Source of the DNA: Comamonadaceae bacterium M7527
Lineage (GTDB): Bacteria > Pseudomonadota > Gammaproteobacteria > Burkholderiales > Burkholderiaceae_C
Direction of reading: 5' to 3'
Length of the DNA stretch: 64,000 bases
Assembly: GCA_021044545.1 (NCBI GenBank)
Contig: CP087990.1
Span: 1,674,001 to 1,738,000 of the forward strand
Part shown: piece after piece, positions 1-9,138 of the stretch
How positions within the stretch are numbered: position 1 is the first letter of the stretch
Layout of the letters: each line of letters begins with the position of its first letter
The notes under the pieces: generated by a model
The model's database searches: none
What the model saw: the letters and a program-made list of their open reading frames with translations, nothing else
Told to the model about the DNA's origin: nothing
Program-made: the position numbers and the translations under genes

Positions 1-1409
1 GTCAACGCGCAAACGCCACGCAACCCTGCGTCTGTGACCAAACTGGTAACAACCGCTGCGGCGCTGGACACCTTGGGTCCAGACTTTATGTGGCACACCA
101 ACTTCTACGCCACTGGAGAGGTGCAAGCGGGCTTGCTGCTTGGCAACATGGTGATTCAAGGCGGCGGCGACCCCAAGTTTGTCATTGAGCGCATTACCGA
201 GGCCATGCAAACCCTGCGCAACAAAGGCCTGAAAAACATAATGGGCGACCTGGTGCTGGACAACAGCGCGTTTGCCGTGCCCACCACAGACGCAGGCAGT
301 TTTGACGGCGAAGTGCTGCGCCCCTACAACGTACAGCCCGACGCCCTGTTGGTGAACTTCAAATCTGTCATTTTGAAATTTGACCCAGGCACCAAAAAAG
401 GCGTGGCCACGGTAACGGTAGAGCCACCCATGGCTGGCCTGGATGTGCCCAGTACGGTGCGCCTGCGCAATGGTCGCTGCGGCGATTGGCGCGGCAAACT
501 GGGCGGCAACCTGGAGCAAGCGCACGCCTACACATTCAGCGGGCGCTACCCCAAGTCTTGCGGCCAGAAAGAGTGGCCTGTGGCCTATATTGCACCCGAT
601 GAATACGCAGGCAAAGCCTTGTTGGGTATTTGGCGCTCAATGGGCGGCACACTCAGCGGCACTGTGCGCATGGGCACCACACCAGCCAATGCGAGACTGT
701 TGTTATCGGCTACGTCTTTGCCACTGCGAGACATCATTGCAGACGTCAACAAGTTCAGCAACAACGTGATATGGCGCAGCAAGTGTTTTTAACCATGGGC
801 CTGTCCAACCCCAAGCAATTGGCAACAGGCCAAGTCCTGCACACCAAGGCTTTAACGGCATCTTCCAACACGCCTAACAAGGCGCGCTTACTCAGCAACG
901 CTTTTGAGGCCATATTGCCTGTAGCCAATGCGGCCGCCCCTGACAACACAAAGCCCTGGCAAACCCAACCCGCCACGTTTGACACCGCACGCAGTGCAGT
1001 CCACAGTTGGTGGTTGTCTCAGGTGGGCAAATCCCGGCCCGACTTGCCTGCCCCCCTAACAGACAACGGCTCTGGCCTGTCACGAGACGGGCGCATCACG
1101 GCCAACAGCCTTATTGCCTTGCTCAGGCACGAGGCATCAAAGCCCAACTTTTCAGACTTTTACAACTCGCTGAGCATTGCAGGTGTTGACGGCACTGTTA
1201 AAAATATGGGCAGAGACGGCAGCACGCCAAACGCCTACGGCAATGCCCGCTTAAAAACCGGCACGCTCAAAGATGTGAGCGCCATTGCGGGCTATGTCAC
1301 TGGGCGAAGTGGGCGGCAATATGTGGTGGCCGCACTGGTAAACCACGACGACGCGCCTAAAGCGCGTGCCGCGCTGTACCAGTTGGTCGAGTGGACAGCC
1401 AGCCAATAA
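1..1409 (+). CDS. dacB: D-alanyl-D-alanine carboxypeptidase/endopeptidase PBP4 (5' partial, frameshifted)
   Basis: Periplasmic penicillin-binding protein 4 (peptidase S13), which trims peptidoglycan cross-links and stem peptides. The gene starts before the window. All three catalytic motifs are visible: S-V-T-K (SxxK) at 31-42, S-N-N (SxN) at 757-765 and K-T-G at 1254-1262. The reading frame breaks at about 769-772: frame 1 reads through S-N-N-V and then hits a stop at 790, while frame 3 continues with the family sequence M-A-Q-Q-V-F-L-T. Removing one AT from GATATGG restores a single frame, so this is a 2-base insertion or a sequencing error. It converges on tsaC with a 27-base gap. The family assignment is firm; whether the gene is functional is open. 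Confidence 0.9.
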
Positions 1410-1436
1410 GCTTGGCAGGCCTGATGGGCTTGGGGC

Positions 1437-2468
1437 TTAAGCGCTTGCGCGTTGCAACCTGTCGCGCACACCCTCCCAGGCGGCGTTTGCAGGTGGGGCC
1501 TGCACCCATATGCGCGCAACACCTGTTTGGTCTAGCGCACGCAATTGCGCAAACAACTCATGCGCGCAATCAGCGGCCAATGCGGGCATGGCGCGACACC
1601 GGCCGGTATCAAGGCCACTGGCACTGACCACGGCTTGGCTGGCATACACCGCATCGGTTGGCAACACCTCGCCAGCGGCGCAAGCCTGCAACAAGGCATG
1701 TTCAGCCAACACCAGCACGCGGGCACTGGGTGCGTAGTGAGACGCCAGCGAGCCAGACACTTGCGGCGAATGCGCATTGGGCAACGCCAAGCTGCAGCCC
1801 AATGCGGCCTCTAGCTGGGCTTTCGTCAGCACGCCGGGGCGCAGCAAAGCGGGTTGTGCTTGGCTGAGATCAACAATGGCAGACTCTATGCCCACTTCAC
1901 AAGCGCCACCGTCGACCACCACCAGCTGCAACGGCGCCTGATTAATGCGCACGTCTTCAAACTCACTGAGTACATGGGCTGCCGTAGTAGGACTCACGCG
2001 ACCAAAGCGGTTGGCACTGGGCGCGGCCACACCCAACACGCCCTTAACTGCGGCAGCTTGCAGCACTTTCTGGGCGACTGGATGAGCCGGGCAACGCACA
2101 CCAATGGTGTCTTGCCCGCCTGTAGCAGCGCTGCACACACCAACACGGCGAGGCAATAAAAGGGTTAGCGGACCTGGCCAAAAAGCATCAATGAGCTTGT
2201 AGGCGCTGGCGGGCACCTCGCTGCACAGCTGGCCCAGCAACTGCTGCCACGCCTCGGTACTGGCACAAGGTGCGACGTGCACGATAAGCGGGTGGTTGGC
2301 AGGCCTGCCCTTGGCTGCAAAGATATTGGCAACCGCCTGCTCATTGGCTGCATCTGCAGCCAGGCCGTACACCGTCTCAGTCGGCAAGCCCAGCAGTTGG
2401 CCCTGGGCCAACGCGCTGGCAGCCACTTCTATGGCTTGCGGATCAGATGCGCTGATACAAACCGCCAT
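1437..2468 (-). CDS. tsaC: L-threonylcarbamoyladenylate synthase, Sua5 type
   Basis: Makes threonylcarbamoyl-AMP from threonine, bicarbonate and ATP, the first step of t6A modification of ANN-decoding tRNAs. The 343-residue product has the long Sua5 architecture: an N-terminal YrdC domain with L-P-T-E-T-V-Y-G-L and the K-G-R-P signature followed by a C-terminal Sua5 domain of about 120 residues. I chose the ATG at 2468, two bases after the purK stop; a GTG at 2480 inside purK is in frame but less likely. It is the last gene of a purE-purK-tsaC unit, so it is probably co-transcribed with purine biosynthesis. Confidence 0.9.
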   Translation of the reverse strand: MAVCISASDPQAIEVAASALAQGQLLGLPTETVYGLAADAANEQAVANIFAAKGRPANHPLIVHVAPCASTEAWQQLLGQLCSEVPASAYKLIDAFWPGPLTLLLPRRVGVCSAATGGQDTIGVRCPAHPVAQKVLQAAAVKGVLGVAAPSANRFGRVSPTTAAHVLSEFEDVRINQAPLQLVVVDGGACEVGIESAIVDLSQAQPALLRPGVLTKAQLEAALGCSLALPNAHSPQVSGSLASHYAPSARVLVLAEHALLQACAAGEVLPTDAVYASQAVVSASGLDTGRCRAMPALAADCAHELFAQLRALDQTGVARIWVQAPPANAAWEGVRDRLQRASA

Positions 2469-2470
2469 AC

Positions 2471-3679
2471 TCAGTGCCACAAGCCCAAAATAGCCTGCAC
2501 TTGCTCAGCGACTTGGCGCGCCTCGTCAATGGTGTTGCCCGTGATGGTGATGTGCCCCATTTTGCGCGCAGCGCGTGCTTCCAGCTTGCCATACAAGTGC
2601 AAATGAGTGCCGGGCAAGGCCAGCACCTGGTCCCAGTCTGGCGTGCGCAGCTCGCCGGTGTTCAGCCACACGTCGCCCAGCAAGTTCAGCATGACGCTGG
2701 CGCTGTGCAGACGTGGCTGCACCAGCGGCAATGCCGCCATGGTGCGCACTTGCAAGGCAAACTGCGAGACGTCGCAGGCCTCAAGGCTGTAATGGCCGCT
2801 GTTGTGCGGGCGCGGTGCCATCTCGTTCACCACCAAGTCCAGGCCTGCATTGGTTTGCACCACAAAAAACTCAACACACAACACACCCACATAGCTCAAG
2901 TCGGCAGCTATGGTTTGCGCAGCTTGCACAGCACGTGCAGCCAAAGCGGGGGCTACGTTGCCATCAAACACCTCGGTACGCGCCAATATGCCGTCAACAT
3001 GGGTGTTGCTTTGCACCGGCAAGTAAACGCATTGGCCGTTATGGCCGCGTGCCACGACAACAGATATTTCTGCTTGCAAGTCCAGACGCTTTTCCAGCAC
3101 GCAGGGCACGTGGTGCAGCTGTGCCCATGCCGCACTTAAATCTTGCAAGCGCCCAACGCTTACCTGACCCTTGCCGTCATAACCCATGCGCGCGGTTTTT
3201 AAAATGGCGGGGAACAACGATGCGTCCACGGTGGCTGTATCTGCCTGGTCTTGCAACACCGCATAGGGCACAGGACCTACACCACTGCTGGCAGCGCTAT
3301 TGGCAAAGTGTGCTTTTTCTTCTACCCGGTCTTGGGCAATGGCCACTGCTCCCGCTGGCGGTGAGACTGGCGTGGTACTCGCCAGGCTGCGCAGCGTTGC
3401 GGCGGGCACGTTTTCAAACTCAGTGGTGATGGCGTCGCACAAGCGGCCCATGGTGGCCAGCGCTTGCGCGTCGTCAAACGCGGCCATGATGTGGTGATGG
3501 CTAATCAGACCTGCCGGGCTGTTGGCGTCTGGGTCCAGCACGGCGGTACGGTAACCCATGGCTTGCGCCACTTGAACAAACATCAACCCCAATTGGCCAC
3601 CCCCCAACACACCCAACGTGGTGGGACGGCCCTCTGTGGCAGCAAATGCGGGCAGTATGGGCACTGAAAGTTCAGTCAT
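2471..3679 (-). CDS. purK: 5-(carboxyamino)imidazole ribonucleotide synthase
   Basis: ATP-grasp enzyme that carboxylates aminoimidazole ribonucleotide to N5-CAIR in de novo purine synthesis. The 402-residue protein begins with a glycine-rich nucleotide-binding segment, L-G-V-L-G-G-G-Q-L-G (about residues 22-31), and carries typical PurK sequence throughout (F-E-N-V-P near residue 90, the N-E-M-A-P-R-P-H-N-S-G-H block near residue 290). The start is ATG at 3679. It lies 56 bases after purE, whose product uses N5-CAIR, and runs almost directly into tsaC. Confidence 0.96.
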   Translation of the reverse strand: MTELSVPILPAFAATEGRPTTLGVLGGGQLGLMFVQVAQAMGYRTAVLDPDANSPAGLISHHHIMAAFDDAQALATMGRLCDAITTEFENVPAATLRSLASTTPVSPPAGAVAIAQDRVEEKAHFANSAASSGVGPVPYAVLQDQADTATVDASLFPAILKTARMGYDGKGQVSVGRLQDLSAAWAQLHHVPCVLEKRLDLQAEISVVVARGHNGQCVYLPVQSNTHVDGILARTEVFDGNVAPALAARAVQAAQTIAADLSYVGVLCVEFFVVQTNAGLDLVVNEMAPRPHNSGHYSLEACDVSQFALQVRTMAALPLVQPRLHSASVMLNLLGDVWLNTGELRTPDWDQVLALPGTHLHLYGKLEARAARKMGHITITGNTIDEARQVAEQVQAILGLWH

Positions 3680-3735
3680 GTGTGTGTTGGAGCTGGGTTG
3701 AGGTCAGGTACTGGCCGGGTTTAAAGCATGCCGGT

Positions 3736-4236
3736 TTAGTTGGGCAACGTCATGGCCTTGGCTGCAGCCGTTTGCTCAGCACGAAACGCCTCAAGCGCCT
3801 TGGCCAACGCTGGCTTGTGCAACGCCAGCATGGCCACGGCAAACAAAGCGGCATTGGCAGCACCAGCCTGGCCAATCGCAAACGTGGCCACAGGTATGCC
3901 CTTGGGCATTTGCACAATAGAGTGCAGCGAATCGACGCCTTGCAAGTGCTTGCTGGCCACAGGCACACCCAACACAGGCACAGTGGTTTTGGCGGCCAGC
4001 ATGCCTGGCAAATGAGCTGCGCCACCAGCGCCTGCAATAATGGCTTGCAGACCACGCTGTTGCGCGGCCTGGGCGTAGGCAAACATATCGTCTGGCATGC
4101 GGTGGGCCGAGACCACCTGAGCCTCAAAGCCCACACCAAACTGTTTTAGGATGGCGCAGCAGTGCTGCATGGTGTCCCAGTCGCTGTTTGACCCCATCAC
4201 CACGCCAACTTCAACGCTTGATTCACTTGTTTGCAT
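3736..4236 (-). CDS. purE: N5-carboxyaminoimidazole ribonucleotide mutase
   Basis: Converts N5-CAIR to CAIR, the step after PurK. The 166-residue class I PurE shows M-G-S-N-S-D-W-D-T-M near the N terminus (phosphate binding), S-A-H-R-M-P with the catalytic histidine, and G-A-G-G-A-A-H-L-P-G. The ATG at 4236 has a GGAG ribosome-binding site six bases upstream. First gene of purE-purK-tsaC. The 102-base spacer to the divergent thioredoxin gene carries a perfect 8-base inverted repeat (see 4261-4309). Confidence 0.96.
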   Translation of the reverse strand: MQTSESSVEVGVVMGSNSDWDTMQHCCAILKQFGVGFEAQVVSAHRMPDDMFAYAQAAQQRGLQAIIAGAGGAAHLPGMLAAKTTVPVLGVPVASKHLQGVDSLHSIVQMPKGIPVATFAIGQAGAANAALFAVAMLALHKPALAKALEAFRAEQTAAAKAMTLPN

Positions 4237-4260
4237 GCAGACTCCGTTAAAGTTGACATT

Positions 4261-4309
4261 TTACGGGTCACCCTCATGTTGTTGGTACACAGCTTGCACA
4301 TACCCGTAA
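4261..4309. promoter_or_regulatory. Inverted repeat TTACGGGT/ACCCGTAA between purE and the thioredoxin gene
   Basis: TTACGGGT at 4261-4268 and its exact reverse complement ACCCGTAA at 4302-4309 start 41 bases apart, close to four helical turns. The second arm lies inside the -35/-10 spacer proposed for the thioredoxin-TPR gene, and the first is near the likely purE promoter. This suits a dimeric regulator with looping or two half-sites, but no regulator is identified and chance cannot be excluded. Confidence 0.4.
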
Positions 4310-4323
4310 CAACCCCATAAAAC
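4294..4323 (+). promoter_or_regulatory. Putative sigma-70 promoter of the thioredoxin-TPR gene
   Basis: TTGCAC at 4294-4299 and TAAAAC at 4318-4323 are separated by 18 bases. Transcription would start near 4330, leaving a very short leader before the ATG at 4339. The -35 box is good, the -10 box is weak. Confidence 0.4.
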
Positions 4324-4338
4324 TGTTTGAGAGCCCAC

Positions 4339-5205
4339 ATGATTGACGTCACCGTTGCCAATTTTGAAACCGAAGTCATCGAAGCTTCCAAAACCATTCC
4401 CGTGCTGGTGGACTTTTGGGCCCCGTGGTGCGGCCCTTGTAAAACGCTAGGCCCCTTGCTTGAAAAGCTGGAGGTCGATTACGCCGGACGCTTCAAGCTG
4501 GCCAAAATTGACTCTGACCAAGAGCAGCAACTCGCTGGTGCTTTTGGTATTCGCAGTATTCCCACTTGTGTGTTGCTGATCAACGGCCAACCCGTTGACG
4601 GCTTTACCGGCGCCCTGCCTGAGGGCCAGCTCAAAACGTTTCTGGACAAACACCTGCCTGCCGCTGCAGAGGCGGCGCCCGAAGCAGCGCCAGAGCCATT
4701 GGATGACGAAGAAGCGCTGGACAGCCTGGCGCAAGCCGCTGTGGCCGACCAAAACGACGATGAGGCGCAGTTTGCCTATGTGCGCGCCCTGTTGCTAATG
4801 GGTAATGTGGCACAAGCCAAAGCCGTGTTTGAGCCACACGCTGCCAAGGCCTTGGCGGTACGCAAACTGGCGTCGCTTCAGATTTGGATGGCCGCATTAG
4901 AGGCCACAGGCGACGAGGCCGCCATGCGATCAGCCATCGAAGCCAACAAGCGCGACTTTGCAGCCCGCTACGCCCTGGCCCAGGCGCATATGCGCGCACA
5001 GCGTTGGACAGATGCCATGGACGAATTACTGGACATACTCATGCGCGACCGCGCCTGGAACGACCAAGCGGCACGCAAGTGCTTTGTCGCGGTGCTAGAC
5101 ATCATCACGCCACCCACACCAAAGGTCGCCGAAGGCCAGGTGCCACCGGAGGACCCAACCGTGGCGAAATACCGCAGGCGGCTTAGCAGCGTGGTACTCA
5201 GCTAA
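4339..5205 (+). CDS. Thioredoxin-TPR co-chaperone (YbbN/CnoX-like)
   Basis: A 288-residue protein with an N-terminal thioredoxin fold (residues 1-105) and a C-terminal tetratricopeptide region (about 130-270). The active site W-C-G-P-C is complete (Cys31 and Cys34), so it may be redox active, unlike E. coli YbbN, which has lost one cysteine. An acidic Ala/Glu-rich linker at about 110-135 joins the halves. In the YbbN/CnoX family such proteins hold unfolding clients and pass them to chaperones. The ATG at 4339 is preceded by a GAGAG element; a TTG at 4327 is in frame but less likely. Converges on purC. Confidence 0.85.
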   Translation: MIDVTVANFETEVIEASKTIPVLVDFWAPWCGPCKTLGPLLEKLEVDYAGRFKLAKIDSDQEQQLAGAFGIRSIPTCVLLINGQPVDGFTGALPEGQLKTFLDKHLPAAAEAAPEAAPEPLDDEEALDSLAQAAVADQNDDEAQFAYVRALLLMGNVAQAKAVFEPHAAKALAVRKLASLQIWMAALEATGDEAAMRSAIEANKRDFAARYALAQAHMRAQRWTDAMDELLDILMRDRAWNDQAARKCFVAVLDIITPPTPKVAEGQVPPEDPTVAKYRRRLSSVVLS

Positions 5206-5328
5206 ACCTGCAGCACCCCAACAGGCTGTCTCAACACACTTCATCTGGTGCTCACTGTCGCGCGCCAAATGACCACGGATCAACCGTGGCACACACAATG
5301 CAACGCCGCCTTTGTGCGCCCTGGAGGG

Positions 5329-6225
5329 CTAGCCCACCAAACGGCTTAAGGCCTCTTGGTACTTGGCCGTGGTTTGCTCAATCACCGCTTGCGGCAGGTC
5401 TGGTGCCGGGGCAGTTTTGTCCCACACCTGTGCGCCCAACCAATCCCGTAAAAACTGCTTGTCATAACTGGGCGGGTTGCTGCCCGGCTGGTATTGGTCT
5501 GCAGGCCAGTAGCGTGATGAGTCGGGTGTGAGCACTTCGTCCATCAGCACCAAGTTGTCTTGCTCGTCCAGACCAAACTCAAACTTGGTGTCAGCAATGA
5601 TGATGCCTTTGGCCAACGCAATGACACTGGCCTTGTTGTAGATGGCAACGCTGGTGTCGCGTATGCGGGTGGACAAGTCAAGCCCAATGGTGTTGACCAT
5701 GCGCTCAAAGCTGATGTTTTCATCGTGCTCACCGGCCTCTGCCTTGGCCGCCGGCGTAAAGATGGGCTCAGGCAGCTTGGCCGCATTCACCAAACCACGC
5801 GGCAGCGGCACTTGGCAGACGCTTTGGCTTTGCTGATATTCCTGCCAGCCGCTACCTGCAAGGTAGCCACGCACCACGGCTTCTACGGGTATGGGGCGCA
5901 AGCGCTGCACCAGCATGGCTCTGCCCTGCACCAAAGGCTTGTCCGCCTCACTCACCACGCTTAGCGGGTCGTCACCGGTGAGGTGATTGGGGCACACGTC
6001 TCTAAGCTGCTCAAACCAAAACAATGCCATTTGCGTCAGCAGCGCACCCTTGCCGGGAATGGGCTGGGTCATGATGACGTCGTAGGCACTGATGCGATCA
6101 CTGGCAATCATCAACAAACGATCATCGCCAACGGTGTAGTTGTCACGCACTTTGCCTCTGGCAAGCAAGGGCAACGAAGTCAGTGTGGTGGTGTGCAGTG
6201 CGGTGGGTGAGTCGGGTGTGGTCAT
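5329..6225 (-). CDS. purC: SAICAR synthetase
   Basis: Joins CAIR and aspartate with ATP to form SAICAR in purine synthesis. The protein has the PurC opening R-G-K-V-R-D-N-Y, the block I-A-S-D-R-I-S-A-Y-D-V, and the signature L-I-I-D-T-K-F-E-F-G in slightly altered form (I-I-I-A-D-T-K-F-E-F-G). I place the start at ATG 6225 (298 residues), matching the usual length; an in-frame ATG at 6255 would add ten residues. Neither has a clear ribosome-binding site. It follows fba in the same direction but is separated from it by a strong terminator (6264-6297), so it probably has its own promoter. Confidence 0.95.
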   Translation of the reverse strand: MTTPDSPTALHTTTLTSLPLLARGKVRDNYTVGDDRLLMIASDRISAYDVIMTQPIPGKGALLTQMALFWFEQLRDVCPNHLTGDDPLSVVSEADKPLVQGRAMLVQRLRPIPVEAVVRGYLAGSGWQEYQQSQSVCQVPLPRGLVNAAKLPEPIFTPAAKAEAGEHDENISFERMVNTIGLDLSTRIRDTSVAIYNKASVIALAKGIIIADTKFEFGLDEQDNLVLMDEVLTPDSSRYWPADQYQPGSNPPSYDKQFLRDWLGAQVWDKTAPAPDLPQAVIEQTTAKYQEALSRLVG

Positions 6226-6263
6226 AGCGGCGCGGGTAACAGTGAATACAAACATGCAGCCAC

Positions 6264-6297
6264 AAAAAAGCGCAGCCGCCTTGTGGCTTGCTGCGCT
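6264..6297 (-). terminator. Rho-independent terminator after fba
   Basis: On the minus strand, GCGCAGC (6296-6290) pairs with GCTGCGC (6276-6270) and is followed by six T residues (6269-6264). It lies 39 bases past the fba stop and should uncouple fba from purC. Confidence 0.85.
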
Positions 6298-6335
6298 GTA
6301 CCGGCTGGGCTGTCAGCCGCTCATAGGCCAGCTGT

Positions 6336-7400
6336 TTAGTTGACCACTTGGGCCAACTCACCCGCAGCGTACTTGGCTGCAACCACTTGCAAATTATCGC
6401 CTTTGATTTTGCTGCCTTGGCCTTCGCAGCCAAATTCAATGTAGCGCTGCTTGCAAATGGCTTGTGCCGCCGCACGCGCGGGCTTTAGCCACTCGCGAGC
6501 ATCAAACTTGTCTGGATTTTCAAACATAAACTGACGCACTGCGCCCGTCATGGCCAGGCGGATGTCGGTGTCGATGTTGATTTTGCGCACGCCGTATTTG
6601 ATAGCCTCTTGAATTTCCTCTACCGGCACGCCGTAGGTTTCCTTCATTTGACCGCCAAACTGGCGAATTTGCGCCAACAGCTCCTGGGGCACGCTGCTGG
6701 AGCCATGCATCACCAAGTGGGTACTGGGAATGCGCGCGTGAATGGCCTTCACACGGCTGATAGCCAAAATGTCACCCGTAGGCTTACGCGTAAATTTGTA
6801 AGCACCGTGGCTTGTGCCAATGGCAATGGCCAGGGCGTCTAGCTGCGTGGCCTTCACAAACGCTGCTGCTTGCTCGGGGTCTGTCAGCATGTCTTCCATG
6901 CTGAGTTTGCCCACCGCGCCTATGCCGTCTTCCTCGCCGGCCTCGCCGGTTTCCAGTGAGCCCAAACAACCCAACTCACCCTCAACCGTCACACCCACTT
7001 TGTGCGCCAAAGCCACCACTTTCTGGGTGACCTCAACGTTGTACTCAAACGAGGCTGGCGTTTTACCGTCTTCGCGCAACGAGCCGTCCATCATCACAGA
7101 CGAGAAGCCCAAGTCGATGGCGCCCTGGCAAATGGCTGGGCTTTGGCCGTGGTCCTGGTGCATGACCAAAGGTACGTGCGGAAAGGCTTCAACTGCGGCT
7201 TGAATCAAGTGTTTGATGAAAGCCTCACCTGCGTACTTGCGAGCGCCTGCGCTGGCTTGCAAAATAACGGGCGCACCTACTTCATCTGCAGCAGCCATCA
7301 CAGCTTGCACTTGCTCTAGGTTGTTCACGTTAAACGCAGGAATGCCATAGCCGTTGACGGCGGCGTGGTCTAAGAGTTCGCGCAGGGAGACGAGTGCCAT
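6336..7400 (-). CDS. fba: Fructose-bisphosphate aldolase, class II
   Basis: Zinc-dependent cleavage of fructose 1,6-bisphosphate to two triose phosphates in glycolysis and its reversal in gluconeogenesis. The 354-residue product begins M-A-L-V-S-L-R-E-L-L-D-H and has the zinc-binding H-Q-D-H-G block, the E-G-E-L-G segment and the G-S-S-S-V-P phosphate-binding loop, matching the CbbA/Fba form common in Burkholderiales. I chose ATG 7400 over longer in-frame extensions, which run into non-conserved sequence. The 223-base upstream gap holds two copies of a GTTACC direct-repeat motif shared with the pyk upstream region. Confidence 0.96.
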   Translation of the reverse strand: MALVSLRELLDHAAVNGYGIPAFNVNNLEQVQAVMAAADEVGAPVILQASAGARKYAGEAFIKHLIQAAVEAFPHVPLVMHQDHGQSPAICQGAIDLGFSSVMMDGSLREDGKTPASFEYNVEVTQKVVALAHKVGVTVEGELGCLGSLETGEAGEEDGIGAVGKLSMEDMLTDPEQAAAFVKATQLDALAIAIGTSHGAYKFTRKPTGDILAISRVKAIHARIPSTHLVMHGSSSVPQELLAQIRQFGGQMKETYGVPVEEIQEAIKYGVRKINIDTDIRLAMTGAVRQFMFENPDKFDAREWLKPARAAAQAICKQRYIEFGCEGQGSKIKGDNLQVVAAKYAAGELAQVVN

Positions 7401-7449
7401 TGCTGTAGTCCTTGGGTTGGTTGAATGTGTTGCAACCCAGAGACGGTAT

Positions 7450-7465
7450 GTAACCGCTTGGTAAC
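7450..7465 (-). promoter_or_regulatory. Glycolytic direct-repeat motif, copy near fba
   Basis: Read on the minus strand the site is GTTACCAAGCGGTTAC: two GTTAC units 11 bases apart, 50 bases upstream of the fba start. It resembles the sites at 7576-7590 and 9139-9155. The function (activator or repressor site) is inferred from repetition and position only. Confidence 0.5.
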
Positions 7466-7575
7466 TTGCCTCTGGTTTACCCTGATTGTAGCGGCCTGTT
7501 CTGACTGTTTTTGTACACAATCAGATCAAAAAAGGGTTGGCCAGTGGTCACAGCCCCAAAGACCCACCCGCTTAA

Positions 7576-7590
7576 GTTACCAATGGTTAC
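7576..7590 (+). promoter_or_regulatory. Glycolytic direct-repeat motif, distal copy upstream of fba
   Basis: GTTACCAATGGTTAC, two GTTAC units 10 bases apart, in the pyk-fba gap. It shares the 11-base core GTTACCAATGG with the copy upstream of pyk. It lies 176 bases from the fba start, so it could be a distal binding site of the same factor. Confidence 0.5.
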
Positions 7591-7623
7591 AACTTTGCAT
7601 ACAAACCGTCAAGCTCAGCGAAA

Positions 7624-9057
7624 TTACCTCACCGTGCAAATTTTTAATGAATTAGTACCACCCGGTGTACCCATGGGCTCACCACAGGTGATGGCGTAAA
7701 TATCGCCGCTTTGCACAATGCCGCGCTTGCGCAAATGTGCTTCAGCGTCTAGCAGTGCAGCGTCTTTGTCGTTCACGGTGTCCATCAGCAAGGGGCGCAC
7801 ATTGCGGTACATGGCCATGCGGCGCTGCGCACTCAAGCGCGTAGTGAGTGCGTAAATGGGCATGGCCAATCTAAAGCGGCTCATCCACAAGGCGGTAGAG
7901 CCTGAATCCGTGAGCGCCACAATGGCCTTGGCACCGCAGTGATGTGCGGTGAAAATGGCGCCCATTGCAATGCTTTGGTCAATGCGACGGAAAGACTTGT
8001 TGTTGGTGTTGAGGTCTAACTCAGCGTCATAAGCCTGCTCAGCTGCCAAGCAGATAGCGGCCATCTCGCGCACGGTTTCCAGCGGGTATTTGCCCGCTGC
8101 GGTCTCGGCGCTGAGCATCACGGCGTCGGTGCCGTCCAGCACGGCGTTGGCCACGTCGCTGACCTCAGCACGTGTGGGCACAGGCGCCAAAATCATGGAC
8201 TCCATCATTTGCGTGGCGGTGATGACCACCTTGTCGTGCTCGTGCGCCACGCGAATCATGCGTTTTTGCAAGGCAGGCACAGCTGCGTTGCCCACCTCTA
8301 CAGCCAAGTCGCCACGCGCCACCATAATGCCGTCGCTGGCCCTCACAATACTGGCCAGGTTTGGAATGGCCTCTGCGCGCTCAATTTTGGCAATCAAGCC
8401 CGCCTTGTGCTTGTAGGGTTCACCGGCCACATTGCACAGTTGGCGCGCCAGCTCCATGTCTGTGGCGCTTTGTGGAAAACTCACCGCTACATAGTCGGCT
8501 TGCAGCGACATGGCGGTTTTGATGTCTTCCATGTCTTTGGCCGTCAGCGCAGGCGCAGACAGGCCACCGCCTTGTTTGTTGATACCCTTGTTGTTGGACA
8601 ACTCGCCACCCACGCGCACAGTGGTGTGCACTTGCGCACCCTTTACAGTGACGACGTCCAACACAATCAGGCCATCGTTAAGCAGCAGCACATCGCCAGC
8701 CTTTACGTCGCGCGGCAACTCTTTGTAGTCCAACCCTACGGCGTTCACGTCTCCCAACTCAGTGCGCGCACCGTCCAGCACAAACGCAGCGCCATTCGCC
8801 AGTTCAACCTTGCCCTCGGCAAACTTGCCCACGCGAATCTTGGGGCCTTGCAAGTCGGCCATGATGGCCACCTCACGGCCCACCTGGGCTGCAGCCTTGC
8901 GCACCGCTGTGGCACGGTCAACATGGTCTTGCGCCACGCCATGCGAAAAGTTGAGCCGCACCACATTCACCCCAGCCTCAATCATCTTGACCAAGATGGC
9001 CGGGTCGCTGGATGCGGGGCCTAAAGTAGCAACAATTTTGGTGGCGCGAGTAACCAT
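7624..9057 (-). CDS. pyk: Pyruvate kinase
   Basis: Transfers phosphate from phosphoenolpyruvate to ADP, the last step of glycolysis. The 477-residue protein has R-A-T-K-I-V-A-T-L-G-P-A-S at the N terminus, the substrate-binding L-N-F-S-H-G block, the signature I-A-K-I-E-R-A-E-A-I (active-site lysine) and the M-V-A-R-G-D-L-A-V-E metal-binding segment. ATG 9057 fits the family start. Its upstream gap (9058-9176) carries a GTTACC direct repeat also found twice before fba. Confidence 0.96.
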   Translation of the reverse strand: MVTRATKIVATLGPASSDPAILVKMIEAGVNVVRLNFSHGVAQDHVDRATAVRKAAAQVGREVAIMADLQGPKIRVGKFAEGKVELANGAAFVLDGARTELGDVNAVGLDYKELPRDVKAGDVLLLNDGLIVLDVVTVKGAQVHTTVRVGGELSNNKGINKQGGGLSAPALTAKDMEDIKTAMSLQADYVAVSFPQSATDMELARQLCNVAGEPYKHKAGLIAKIERAEAIPNLASIVRASDGIMVARGDLAVEVGNAAVPALQKRMIRVAHEHDKVVITATQMMESMILAPVPTRAEVSDVANAVLDGTDAVMLSAETAAGKYPLETVREMAAICLAAEQAYDAELDLNTNNKSFRRIDQSIAMGAIFTAHHCGAKAIVALTDSGSTALWMSRFRLAMPIYALTTRLSAQRRMAMYRNVRPLLMDTVNDKDAALLDAEAHLRKRGIVQSGDIYAITCGEPMGTPGGTNSLKICTVR

Positions 9058-9138
9058 GTGGACAAGTCTCCGTTGTCGCCAATGCACCAACCATAGGCAC
9101 CTGGCATGTAATCAAGTTTCATATTGTGGCTGAAACTT

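Noticed and set aside
769..772. Programmed ribosomal frameshift in dacB (and in the other broken genes)
   Set aside because: No slippery heptamer or downstream pseudoknot is evident, shifts go in different directions, and the affected families are not known for recoding.
5273..5289. Hairpin CCACGG-ATCAA-CCGTGG between the thioredoxin gene and purC
   Set aside because: The stem is perfect but no T-run follows in either direction, so I do not call a terminator.
8209..9024. 271-residue plus-strand open frame opposite pyk
   Set aside because: Antisense to conserved pyk; composition is that of a shadow frame and it has no ribosome-binding site.
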